Below are positions 43,441 to 51,905 of a stretch of 64,000 nt of DNA, one piece after another. The notes beneath the pieces were generated by a model that worked only from the letters and a program-made list of their open reading frames with translations, made no database searches and was not told the origin of the DNA. Location: NCBI RefSeq assembly GCF_015521605.1, contig NZ_WANV01000041.1, positions 80,605 to 144,604 of the forward strand, given 5' to 3'. This DNA is from Thermococcus sp. (GTDB lineage Archaea; Methanobacteriota_B; Thermococci; Thermococcales; Thermococcaceae). The position numbers and the translations under genes were made by a program. The first letter of the stretch is position 1. Every line of letters begins with the position of its first letter.

Positions 43441-44124
43441 TTAGCCCTTCCCCATGTTGTTGAGGTGTCTCACCAGCTCGCTCGCATCGACCGAGAACTC
43501 GGCCCCGGTATTCCTGAGGTCAAGGGACTTCACAACCCGTAACGAGAGCTTCCCCTTCTCGAATTCAAGCTCAAGCACTCGACTCGCCAGCTCCCGTATG
43601 TCTTCCAAGACGCTCTCAGGGAGCATGTCTCTGTTAACGAACGCTATGGTGATGGTATCTTCCTCACCCATGGCGGATGCGATGCACATGCGGCACACGG
43701 ACGACGCCGGAAGTTCCTTCTTTATGTTTATCAACTTCTCAAGACCTAGCGTTACGACCAGTTTTTGCCCCCTGAATTCCCTTAGGGCTTCTTTGTACTC
43801 CTCGTGCCAAACCGATGCGGCCTTGAGCACGCTTATCCTTTTGATAACCTTTCCGGTCTGGAGGACGCCTCCGAACTTGACTACGGGCATCTCGTCCATC
43901 CACTCGGTATCGATCCCCATTATGGAGAGGTGGGAACGAACCACGTGGAGCTGGTCGAAGATGTCGTTGACTATGACGTGGACGTCCCTGCCGAGGCTTA
44001 GAAGGGGCACGGAAACCGCCAGATGCACCGGAGCCAGCGAGGTGTACTCAACCACCACAACCTCACCGGGCATTATCTTTTTGACACTCGCTATAGCATC
44101 CTCCACGGTTTTAGTTACCGCCAT
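43441..44124 (-). CDS. DUF257 family protein, downstream copy
   Basis: About 227 residues. PGEVVVVEYTSLAPVHLAVSVPLL, VIVNDIFDQLHVVRSHLSIMG and VVKFGGVLQTGKVIKRI follow the pattern of DUF257 proteins, which are largely confined to Thermococcales; the core looks like a RecA-type fold without a P-loop. ATG 44124 is chosen because GAGGTGAGA lies before it; it overlaps the upstream paralogue by 14 bases. Function unknown. Confidence 0.8.
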   Translation of the reverse strand: MAVTKTVEDAIASVKKIMPGEVVVVEYTSLAPVHLAVSVPLLSLGRDVHVIVNDIFDQLHVVRSHLSIMGIDTEWMDEMPVVKFGGVLQTGKVIKRISVLKAASVWHEEYKEALREFRGQKLVVTLGLEKLINIKKELPASSVCRMCIASAMGEEDTITIAFVNRDMLPESVLEDIRELASRVLELEFEKGKLSLRVVKSLDLRNTGAEFSVDASELVRHLNNMGKG

Positions 44125-44830
44125 CGTTCTCACCTCCCTTGGAGGCAAGGTGTTCCCTCAGGGCATGGGGGTCAACCTCGACCTCGACACTGTACTCGTC
44201 GAAGTATATCGACTTGGCGACCCGTATAATCAGTTTCCCGTCCTCTATCCGGGTTCTGAGGACACGGGTTGAGAGCTCCTCCGCCTCTTTGAGCCCCGTC
44301 TTCATGACCCGCTTCCTGTTGATGAACACCAGCCCCCTTGAGATTGGGTTACCCACTATCGGCCGTATGATGCTGGCAAAGAACTCCTCACATTTCATAG
44401 GGTCTGTTTCCAGCTGCTGGAGGAGCTCCGTCGCCCCAACCACAATGCGTATGAATGGCCTGCCCCCGGTTTCCCTGTGGATTCTCTCCAGAACCTTCAC
44501 AAAGTGCCGCTTCATTATGGGGAGCTCGGTCGTTTCCTGTATCCTTGCAATGACCCTGCCGGTGGTTATTCTCCCTCCGATTTTGACCACGGTGGCATCT
44601 TCTATCATGGAAGTGTCCATCCCGGCGAGCTTGAGCTGGGTTCTGATGACGTGGAGCCCATCGAGGACATCAACTATGACGAGAGGAATGCCTGCAAATT
44701 TGGCGTACCTGAGAACCTCACAGAAAAGCAGATACACGGGCTCCCTGGAAGTATATTCCACCAGAACCAGCTCTCCCGGCCGGATTGTTTCAGCATACTC
44801 AAAGAGAGTTCTCTCAAAGGTCTCGCCCAC
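44111..44830 (-). CDS. DUF257 family protein, upstream copy
   Basis: 239 residues, colinear with the following gene: PGELVLVEYTSREPVYLLFCEVL, VIVDVLDGLHVIRTQLKLAGMD and VVKIGGRITTGRVIARIQE. The duplicated pair plus an MFS transporter form a three-gene operon. No signal peptide or membrane segment is visible; a cytosolic role is assumed. Confidence 0.8.
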   Translation of the reverse strand: MGETFERTLFEYAETIRPGELVLVEYTSREPVYLLFCEVLRYAKFAGIPLVIVDVLDGLHVIRTQLKLAGMDTSMIEDATVVKIGGRITTGRVIARIQETTELPIMKRHFVKVLERIHRETGGRPFIRIVVGATELLQQLETDPMKCEEFFASIIRPIVGNPISRGLVFINRKRVMKTGLKEAEELSTRVLRTRIEDGKLIIRVAKSIYFDEYSVEVEVDPHALREHLASKGGENDGGN

Positions 44831-44902
44831 TGCATCACCCCCAACCCAATATTACTCCTAAATTCTTAAAACAGTTCCGTAAGCTGGCACCAAAAACGCC
44901 GA

Positions 44903-45262
44903 CTATTCGGAAGTCGGCTCGGATACGCCCCCGGCAGTTCCCTTCTCCCTCTCCTCTTCCTCCCTCACAACGGCCTTGATGTAGCCCAGGATATCGTGGA
45001 TTATGAAGAAGCTTATGGCCACCTCGACGAAGGCCATCAGGTTGCCCGATATGAGGAAGAGCAGGGAGAAGAAAAATGTCACCGCCGCGTAGATCAGGGC
45101 AACCTTAATGGCGGTCTTGTTTTCAATCCCAACGCCGTAGGCAAGCCCCATGTTGAATATCGCGAAGGTCAGGTAAATGGGGGAGCTCAGAAGGTAGGCG
45201 TAATAGAGGAGCAGAAAGCCGCTGAGAAAAAGGAGAGAGGAAGCAACTCTAAGCCGTCTCAT
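44903..45262 (-). CDS. Small membrane protein
   Basis: 119 residues with four hydrophobic segments and a short charged C-terminus (VREEEEREKGTAGG). Its start overlaps the stop of the cysteine-synthase-like gene (ATGA), so it is in the same operon. No family recognised. Confidence 0.6.
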   Translation of the reverse strand: MRRLRVASSLLFLSGFLLLYYAYLLSSPIYLTFAIFNMGLAYGVGIENKTAIKVALIYAAVTFFFSLLFLISGNLMAFVEVAISFFIIHDILGYIKAVVREEEEREKGTAGGVSEPTSE

Positions 45263-46162
45263 ACCATCCCCAAGTAGCTTTCAAAGACCTCCACGTATTT
45301 AAACCCATCGTCCGGGAAGACCAGGACGTAGGTTCTCTCGCCGAGTTCCTCGGCAACTTTCTCATAACCCTTAACAACGGCACCGGAGCTGAGGCCTATG
45401 AGAAGACCGTCGCTTCTGGCAACGCGGATGGCTCCCTCGATGGCCTCCCTCCTCGTTATCTCCAAAACCCTGTCTATATCGACCTGGAAGTACCACTTGG
45501 GCCTCGTCTCAAGCCTCTTGATGCCGGGTATCTTCTCGCCCTTCGCCGGAACGACGCCGATAACCTGCGTTTCGTAGCGCTCCTTGAAGTAGCTCGCTAT
45601 GCCTGCTATGTGTCCGGACGTCCCTATGCCGGCTATTATGACGTCGGGCGTTTTCCCTATGCTCTTCAGCTGTTCCTCGATTTCCCTGGCTGTGAAGCGG
45701 TAGTGGGCGTCGAAGTTGTCGTCGTTCTCGAACTGGTTGAGGTTCACCGCACCGGCTCTCCTGGCCTCCTCCTGCACAAAGCGCACCATCGCCGGGTCTA
45801 TGGTCTCAAAGTCCGTCATGACGACCTCCGCACCGAGAACCTTCAGGAGAACCTGCGTCGCCCTGGGCGTTGGCTTCGGCAGGTAGGCTCTGAACTCGAT
45901 TCCAAAAACGTTGCTCAAGGCCGTCAGAGAAATCCCAACGTTGCCGGAGGTGGCCTCAAAAAGCCTTTTCGTGCCGTTGATGTCCCCGCGCTCCAGGGCC
46001 TTCATAAGCATGTTAAAAACGGCCCTGTCCTTAATGCTCCTGCTGAAGGGGTTAAAGAACTCTAGCTTGGCAAAATACATCCCCCCTCTCTGCTGAGAGT
46101 CTGACCAGGGGGGTCGGCTTGTACTTCTCGAACAGTTCGAGGGTGCTGTTAAACACGTTCAT
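45259..46162 (-). pseudogene. Cysteine synthase / O-phosphoserine sulfhydrylase-like gene with frameshift in a G6 run
   Basis: PLP-dependent fold type II enzyme family that makes cysteine from an activated serine and sulfide. The frame from ATG 46162 (GGTGATGG upstream) gives MNVFNSTLELFEKYKPTPLVRLSAERG, the usual CysK N-terminus, then leaves frame at the G6 run (46081-46086) and stops at TAA 46052-46054. The rest continues in another frame from ATG 46080: FFNPFSRSIKDRA with the PLP lysine, LFEATSGNVGIS, GIGTSGHIAGI and GLSSGAVVKGYEKV, 273 residues. Removing one G, or adding two, fuses the two parts. Either a true frameshift, a sequencing error in the homopolymer, or reinitiation at ATG 46080 explains this. 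Confidence 0.8.
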
Positions 46163-46384
46163 TTGCCATCACCGGAAGCCCCTTGGGGAAACCCCTTAAA
46201 AGCTTTCCGTGAACGAACAGTTATACACAAAAGTGGGTAATGAATCCGGGTTTTAAATACGTTGGACATAACTCCAACAGTTGTATATTATCCAAATGCA
46301 AGTTTTAATCCTAGTATTTTGTGGACGAAAGTGTTATATACTACTTTCAATAATTATAGTTGATAACGTCTTTGGGGGGGGCGA
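46163..46384. promoter_or_regulatory. AT-rich intergenic region with two inverted repeats and a G8 tract
   Basis: Longest gap in the window. It holds a minus-strand CTTTTAAGG box (about 46194-46202) for the cysteine-synthase-like gene, the inverted repeat GTTGGA-N6-TCCAAC (46261-46278), and GAAAGT-N10-ACTTTC (46327-46348), which encloses TTATATA, the probable TATA box of the secreted cluster. Eight consecutive G (46374-46381) stand where the ribosome site of the next gene should be. No gene seen here. Confidence 0.4.
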
Positions 46385-47806
46385 ATGCGGAAGTGGGCAG
46401 CAATGCTCCTCCTTGGAGTTCTCCTCCTGAGTAGTGTCCAAACAGTCAAGGCAGGAACAACACAAACCACAAACCAAGCCCAGACCTGTCAGGGTTGCTC
46501 GTGCATCAACGTCAACGCTCTCTTAGATAACCTGACAGCGAACATCACAAACCTGACCCACGCAATTGACCAAAAGAAGTTAAAACTCGAAAAGCTTTAC
46601 GAGAAGTGGAACACTACAAAAAACACGAGCATTCTCTTCGAAATTGTGAGGCTAAAAGATGAGATTAGACTCCTCACCAACGAGTTACAATACCTTGAAC
46701 GTCAAAAGCTCAGCCTCCAACTCGTTCAAAACTACACTGTGGAAACTCCTTATGGGAGAAAAGTTCTGAACTACAAACTACCACCCGAGAGCACCATCGT
46801 CCAAGAGCACGTTAAAAAAGTCCACCCAGTAAGAACCGACGTGGACTTGGCATGGTTCATAGCCTACTACCGGCAGGCGGCGGAGCTGACGTTTACAGGA
46901 GTCGTTCAAACGGACATGCGGATGAGAGAACTGCTTAAGAAAGTTGAAGCCGGGAACTACACTGAAGAGACCATCCACGAAATCCTCACCCTGCTTGACA
47001 GGAGAGAAAAACTCTGGAGAGAAATCTACAAGTTTGCCGAGGAGAAAGAGAAACTGCAAACCCTAAAAACACTCAAAGAAACCGGACGAAAACAAACACT
47101 AATAGGAGCGACTACTGGAGTAGAGCCCCTAGCAATAGACACTGGAATTGCAGAGGGTTGCTTCTGTTCTTACTTGCACTGTTATAATTCCTATGGCACA
47201 GCTTCTCCTCTACCAGGAGTCATCCATCCACTTGATGCCTCAGAAGCCCCATACGTGTACTATCGGGATTTTCATCCAGTTGCAGTATGGGTCGGGATTT
47301 ATCAAAGCGGGAGTCCCGACAGAGACTACTTCTGGGGAGAATATTGCACTTACGAGTTCCCACAAACAGGTACAGACTTCAGGAAATATTGGGATGAAGC
47401 TGTGAATATACATCCAGGGAGTCAATTCCAAGACTTTGGCTCAATACAGATAAAGCTCTTTTACAATGGTTGGGCATACAATCCCAATGAAGGCAACCAG
47501 TTACAGGAAAGCAACATAATCTGGCAAGTCGAATGCAACAAATACGGATGCTGGGTTGTCACCAACTACTTAAAACCCCTTTCGAATCCAGATGTCCCCC
47601 ATTACTATGAGTACTACAAACTATACACCAACACCCCTTATCTAAGCTGCTGTGGATGCGGAGATATAGGGAACACTTGCAAATGGGCAAATAGGCACTG
47701 TGGAGGATGCTTTGCACCTGATCAAGCAAGGTCCCAAAATTTTGCAATCTGTACTAGAGAAGAATACGGGGATCAATGTGGATGGGACTGGGTAGTGAAG
47801 TGGTGA
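46385..47806 (+). CDS. Secreted cysteine-rich protein with coiled coil, function unknown
   Basis: 473 residues. Signal peptide (1-23), a CQGCSC cluster, a coiled-coil region (about 45-120, with NITNLTHAIDQKKLKLEKLYEK), another helical region (150-240), then a Cys- and Trp-rich C-terminal domain (CFCSYLHCY, YLSCCGCGDIGNTCKW, HCGGCF, CGWDW). Many cysteines suggest disulfides in an extracellular protein. Base composition is lower in GC than the flanking genes. First of four same-strand genes for exported or anchored proteins. No family recognised. Confidence 0.62.
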   Translation: MRKWAAMLLLGVLLLSSVQTVKAGTTQTTNQAQTCQGCSCINVNALLDNLTANITNLTHAIDQKKLKLEKLYEKWNTTKNTSILFEIVRLKDEIRLLTNELQYLERQKLSLQLVQNYTVETPYGRKVLNYKLPPESTIVQEHVKKVHPVRTDVDLAWFIAYYRQAAELTFTGVVQTDMRMRELLKKVEAGNYTEETIHEILTLLDRREKLWREIYKFAEEKEKLQTLKTLKETGRKQTLIGATTGVEPLAIDTGIAEGCFCSYLHCYNSYGTASPLPGVIHPLDASEAPYVYYRDFHPVAVWVGIYQSGSPDRDYFWGEYCTYEFPQTGTDFRKYWDEAVNIHPGSQFQDFGSIQIKLFYNGWAYNPNEGNQLQESNIIWQVECNKYGCWVVTNYLKPLSNPDVPHYYEYYKLYTNTPYLSCCGCGDIGNTCKWANRHCGGCFAPDQARSQNFAICTREEYGDQCGWDWVVKW

Positions 47807-47813
47807 TTGCGTT

Positions 47814-48731
47814 ATGAGAAAAGCGGAAAAGATAGTGCTCTTTGTGCTTATTGTCTTGCTCCTATTTTACTTTTTGCATAGAGGGCTTCTCATTCCTACC
47901 AATGCGGGAGGAATACAGTTTGATTCAACCACCCCATCATCGATACCCTGTCCTCCAAGTCTTCGAGTGGAAGCGGAATATTATCAACTGAAACTTGACC
48001 ACTTCATGAACTTCACACTCATTCTCAACGGGACGTTAAGAGTCAACATGACCCTGAAAGGCCCAGCCGGAAAACACTTCTGCACTCCGGAAGGGGTGTT
48101 CATTTACGCCTACTACCCGGGAGATGAGTACCTTGGGGTCGATGCGGCGTTTTTCGATTACAACCTAACCCTCAAGTGGAAACGCCACCTGCCCGGAGTC
48201 CCTTACAAGAACACACCAGACGGCCTGATCCTCGTGAACAACCCAACCTTTGGGTCCTCGGGGGGCTCTTGCGCCTATATCTGGAACGTATCACCTGGGA
48301 GAATAATTTCATGGATTTGTCCAGATATCACCGGGGGCCATATCTCGCACGTTAAAATATTCCGTGGCAGGGTTTATGTTACTGTTGGGGTTCCTGAGGC
48401 TCCTCCCCTGAGAACTAAAGCCTTCATTTACGTGAAAGAGAACAACAAACTCAGGAAGAGTGAAATTGCGAGTATCCGCGGAGAGGGGGTTGGCATTAGA
48501 CTGCTCATTGACGCTAACGAGGAGTACATGGCCGTAGCATACTTCCTAGCCAACGAAAGGGGAGAAGAAAAGAACGGCGTTTGCGTACTCACGGCAAAGA
48601 GCTTACGAAAAATCGCCTGCAAAGAACTCAAAGAGGGAGAACGCCTGTTGAAAATCAAACTTGAAGAAAACATCGTGTACGTGCAAACAACAAAAGGAGT
48701 CAAAGCGTATAGAATACTCAGCCTATGGTAG
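47814..48731 (+). CDS. Membrane-anchored paralogue 1 of a tandem triplet, unknown function
   Basis: 305 residues: an N-terminal membrane anchor (IVLFVLIVLLLFYFLHRG), then an extracellular beta-rich domain that may be a propeller. Shared triplet motifs are CPPSLRVEAEYYQ, FMNFTLILNGT, FCTPEGVFIYAYYPG, AAFFDYNLTLKW, and at the end GVCVLTAKSLRKIACKEL and VYVQTTKGVKAYRILSLW. Several N-glycosylation sequons. GGTGATT precedes the ATG, eight bases after the cysteine-rich gene. Confidence 0.62.
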   Translation: MRKAEKIVLFVLIVLLLFYFLHRGLLIPTNAGGIQFDSTTPSSIPCPPSLRVEAEYYQLKLDHFMNFTLILNGTLRVNMTLKGPAGKHFCTPEGVFIYAYYPGDEYLGVDAAFFDYNLTLKWKRHLPGVPYKNTPDGLILVNNPTFGSSGGSCAYIWNVSPGRIISWICPDITGGHISHVKIFRGRVYVTVGVPEAPPLRTKAFIYVKENNKLRKSEIASIRGEGVGIRLLIDANEEYMAVAYFLANERGEEKNGVCVLTAKSLRKIACKELKEGERLLKIKLEENIVYVQTTKGVKAYRILSLW

Positions 48732-48747
48732 TGGAGGGCAGAAGACC

Positions 48748-49704
48748 ATGAACAAAAAGAAAAAAACAACAATCCCAATCCTCGTCCTCCTAGTGATAAC
48801 CATGCTTTACTTCTCACCCAAAGGAGTTCTAATGTCCACTGACGCAAAAGGAGTAGCTTTTGAGAACAAGACTATGGTGTTCCCGTCGTGTCCCCCATAC
48901 GTTCAGGTAAAGACGGAACATTATCAACGCGAACGTCAACACTTCATAAACTTCACGATCTCCGTAAACAGCACTTTAAAAACCAATTGGAGTCTGGAGG
49001 GATCCGCTTGGGGTTACTTCTGTACAGAAAGAGGCATTTTTCTTTACACGTACTATCCGGAAGAGGGAGGTGAAGATGGAGATGCCGTGTTTTTTGATTA
49101 CAGACTTAACGCGGTGTGGGAAAGGGGTATTCCTGAGATCCCGTACATGAAGACAGACGAGGGGCTTGTCCTTAAAGCCTCGGCGCGCAAGGAGCTGGTT
49201 CTTACAAGCTATGCACGCAAATGGGAAGGTATGGGGTCCTCATGCGTACATATCCTGGATCTTTCCACCGGAACCCTTACAAACTGGCTCTGTCCGGGCG
49301 TCTTTGGAGCCTACATTTCAGATGCACGGGTCGTAGAAAACAGAATTTTCCTGACTCTGATAAGCTCCAGAGAGCCCCCATTGGAGACTTATGCGGCACT
49401 CTATGGCCAGAGAGATGGGGAAGTCGTAAGGAGAGAAATCGCTTATGTTGAGGGCGAACTCTCAGACTTCGAGCTTTTACTAGATGCCAACAGAAACTAT
49501 GTAGTCGTGGTTTATTCTCTCGTCAATGAAAAGGGAAACGAGAAGAACGGGATCTGCGTCTTCACCGCCGGTAGATTGATGAAGATAACCTGCAAAGAGT
49601 TCAAGAAAGGCGACAGACCTCTGAGGGTCGAGCTTAAAGGGAACATAGTTTATGTGAAAACGACTAAAGGAGTGAAAGCCTACAAAATACTGAGCCTGTG
49701 GTAG
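48748..49704 (+). CDS. Membrane-anchored paralogue 2 of a tandem triplet, unknown function
   Basis: 318 residues with a basic N-terminus (MNKKKKTTIPILVLLVITML) and a single anchor helix, then the same domain as its neighbours: CPPYVQVKTEHYQ, FINFTISVNST, FCTERGIFLYTYYPE, VFFDYRLNAVW and GICVFTAGRLMKITCKEF, ending VKAYKILSLW. The 16-base gap reads TGGAGGGCAGAAGACC and recurs almost unchanged before paralogue 3, supporting duplication of the gene with its ribosome site. ATG 48748 chosen by TGGAGG and by homology to the N-terminus of copy 3. Confidence 0.62.
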   Translation: MNKKKKTTIPILVLLVITMLYFSPKGVLMSTDAKGVAFENKTMVFPSCPPYVQVKTEHYQRERQHFINFTISVNSTLKTNWSLEGSAWGYFCTERGIFLYTYYPEEGGEDGDAVFFDYRLNAVWERGIPEIPYMKTDEGLVLKASARKELVLTSYARKWEGMGSSCVHILDLSTGTLTNWLCPGVFGAYISDARVVENRIFLTLISSREPPLETYAALYGQRDGEVVRREIAYVEGELSDFELLLDANRNYVVVVYSLVNEKGNEKNGICVFTAGRLMKITCKEFKKGDRPLRVELKGNIVYVKTTKGVKAYKILSLW

Positions 49705-49720
49705 TGGAGGGTGGAAGACC

Positions 49721-50680
49721 ATGAAAAACGACAGAAGGGTTCTGGCTGGATTTTTAATTCTCGTCTTCGCCGCTTCACTGTTTCTCGTTCAAAGAGAGAG
49801 CTCGTCCCCTCCTGGTGAGGCGGGATTACACCCACAAAATGGGTCCACCCTCTCAACAGGCGTAAACGAAACGGGGGATAATGGGTCCCTTGTTCAGATA
49901 ACGGCTGATGGTGTTGATTTCGAGGAGGAGAGCACCGGTTTCGTTGAATGCCCGCCTGCAGTTCAGGTTAAATCCCAGTACTATCAGAGCGGGCTTGAGC
50001 ATCTCGTGAACTTTACCCTCTTCCTCAACGGAACGCCGAAAGCCAACGTAACGTTGGAGGGTGTGGAGGGGAAGTACTTCTGTATCCCGGACGGGGTTGT
50101 CGTGCATTCTTACTATCCGGGGGAATGGAGAAGCTTCATGGCAATGTTTGACTACAACCTAACCCCCCTATGGGCGGAGAAATATTCAGGCCTACCGAAA
50201 ATGTACCGCAATAGGAGTATAATCCTCAGGGACGAAGGTTGCCTTTATTTCGTGAGTGTTAAGACCGGTAGGCTCCGCGAGAGGGTTTGCGTGTACGAGT
50301 ACATCTCTCATTTCAAGTTTGTGGGGGAGAGGCTGTACATAACCGCGGCACACCTCAAAGGCAGGGCACACCTTTACGTCTTTGAGGACAATACCATGAG
50401 GGAAGTCTCCATCATAAACATTTCAACCTTCGAACTCGCCGGAATACGAATGCCCCTCGACGTGAATGAAAAGTACATCGCAGTGGCCTACTTCCTCTAC
50501 CCAACCGACGGAGCCGAGAAAAACGGCGTCTGCATATTCAAAAAAGACACCCTGGAAAAAATCGCCTGCAAAGAATTTGAAGAGTGGGACAGACCACTAA
50601 AAGTCAAACTCGAAGGTGATACCGTCTACGTTCAGACAACGAAAGGGGTGAAGGCGTACAAGATAACAGCACCCTGGTAA
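49721..50680 (+). CDS. Membrane-anchored paralogue 3 of a tandem triplet, unknown function
   Basis: 319 residues, anchor helix near the N-terminus (VLAGFLILVFAASLFLVQ), a longer Ser/Asn/Gly-rich linker than the other copies, then CPPAVQVKSQYYQ, LVNFTLFLNGT, FCIPDGVVVHSYYPG, AMFDYNLTPLW and GVCIFKKDTLEKIACKEF, ending VYVQTTKGVKAYKITAPW. It seems more GC-rich than the two copies before it. Convergent with the small ThiI-like gene. Confidence 0.62.
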   Translation: MKNDRRVLAGFLILVFAASLFLVQRESSSPPGEAGLHPQNGSTLSTGVNETGDNGSLVQITADGVDFEEESTGFVECPPAVQVKSQYYQSGLEHLVNFTLFLNGTPKANVTLEGVEGKYFCIPDGVVVHSYYPGEWRSFMAMFDYNLTPLWAEKYSGLPKMYRNRSIILRDEGCLYFVSVKTGRLRERVCVYEYISHFKFVGERLYITAAHLKGRAHLYVFEDNTMREVSIINISTFELAGIRMPLDVNEKYIAVAYFLYPTDGAEKNGVCIFKKDTLEKIACKEFEEWDRPLKVKLEGDTVYVQTTKGVKAYKITAPW

Positions 50681-50708
50681 ACCACATGTTTTGAGAACCG
50701 TATAGCGG

Positions 50709-51299
50709 CTAAAGAACCCCCTCGGCCTCAAGCCTCTCCCTTATCCTCCTGAACTCCCCCAGAGAGCCCCTGATCACGGGGTGCTTGGGAACGAAGGGGC
50801 ATGGCTCTTCAGGCTCAACGCTTATCTCAAAAGTGCCTATCTCCCTGGCGATTCTGACTATCTCCTCCTTGTCCATACCGATGAGAGGCCGCAGAACCGG
50901 CAGGTCGCTCGCGGTGCTTATTATCAGCAGGTTGTCGAGGGTCTGCGATGCCACCTGCCCGAGGGAGTCGCCCGTAACTATAGCCTTTGCCCCGATTTCA
51001 TGTCCAACCCTGCAGGCCTTCCTCAGCATCGTCCACTTGCAGAAAAGACACGTCCACTTGGCCTTTCCAATCTCCACCAGCCTGGAAAAGACCGATGCCT
51101 GCTCCTCGTAGGCATCGACGATTACGGGCCCGTTGAGCTTCCCGTACTTGCTCAGAATTTCGCATAGCTCCAGGACTTTTGACTCCTTCTTACCGCTCTG
51201 CCTGAAGTGAACGGGGGTCACCTCAAAGCCCTTTCTGAGCATGAGGTAGATCGCCACGGGTGAATCAATGCCCGAGCTCAACAGCGCAACGGCCTTCAT
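50709..51299 (-). CDS. ThiI-like PP-loop sulfurtransferase lacking the THUMP domain
   Basis: 196 residues corresponding to the C-terminal half of ThiI: PP-loop LLSSGIDSP (SSGIDS at 8-13, Ser where ThiI has Gly), TCLFCK with Cys84/Cys87, the switch TGDSLGQVASQTLDNL, PLIGMDKEEIVRIAREIGTFE, and the end FVPKHPVIRGS shared with ThiI of 51906-53048. No NFLD or THUMP RNA-binding domain, so it either uses another partner to bind RNA or has a different substrate. Likely a duplicated, shortened copy. Confidence 0.78.
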   Translation of the reverse strand: MKAVALLSSGIDSPVAIYLMLRKGFEVTPVHFRQSGKKESKVLELCEILSKYGKLNGPVIVDAYEEQASVFSRLVEIGKAKWTCLFCKWTMLRKACRVGHEIGAKAIVTGDSLGQVASQTLDNLLIISTASDLPVLRPLIGMDKEEIVRIAREIGTFEISVEPEEPCPFVPKHPVIRGSLGEFRRIRERLEAEGVL

Positions 51300-51341
51300 G
51301 ATTGGAGAAAGGGGACAGGGATATATGAAGTTTTCCTCAAC

Positions 51342-51896
51342 TCAGAGTTCCAGCCCCCTGAGCTGAAGCAGGCCGACGTAAACGAACCACGCCAGTATCG
51401 TCGCCGCCCCGATGAGTTCCGGAACCGCCAGTCCCCTGAAGATCCTCGCCTTGATGAGGTAGAGCATTACGCCGAAGGTAAGGACGGCCAGGATGGACCA
51501 GATGTAGCCCACGGAGACACCCGAACGGCCGAGTTTTATTCCGATGATGGCTATATCCGCCAGTGCGAGGACGTAGAAGAGTACTGCTGACGGTGCATGG
51601 GGCGCGTACTCCTCCGGAAAAACTCCCACGAGGAAAAGGAATACCATCGCGAGCGGCATCAGGTAGGACAGGCCGTTTCTAAAGGCACCCACCGCCGCGA
51701 TAAAGCCCACAACCGCGAAGGCCATCAGGAAGCCGTTGAAGTAGTAGCTGACAGGGTTCTTTATCGACCCCATGTCGCTCAGGGCGTTTTCCCTGAAGGA
51801 GAACCAGGGGTTCTGGCTCACGACAACGAGCAGTCCCACCATAAAGATGAGGGGGAGGGAGAGGCCTATGTACGCGGACAGCTTGGTGAAGTCCAT
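51342..51896 (-). CDS. DUF998 family membrane protein
   Basis: 184 residues, six hydrophobic segments; the opening YIGLSLPLIFMVGLLVVVSQNPWFSFRENALSDMGSIKNP contains the ALSDMG motif typical of DUF998 proteins. GGTGG precedes the ATG. Lies between the two ThiI-like genes on the same strand. Function unknown. Confidence 0.75.
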   Translation of the reverse strand: MDFTKLSAYIGLSLPLIFMVGLLVVVSQNPWFSFRENALSDMGSIKNPVSYYFNGFLMAFAVVGFIAAVGAFRNGLSYLMPLAMVFLFLVGVFPEEYAPHAPSAVLFYVLALADIAIIGIKLGRSGVSVGYIWSILAVLTFGVMLYLIKARIFRGLAVPELIGAATILAWFVYVGLLQLRGLEL

Positions 51897-51905
51897 AAAA
51901 CCACC

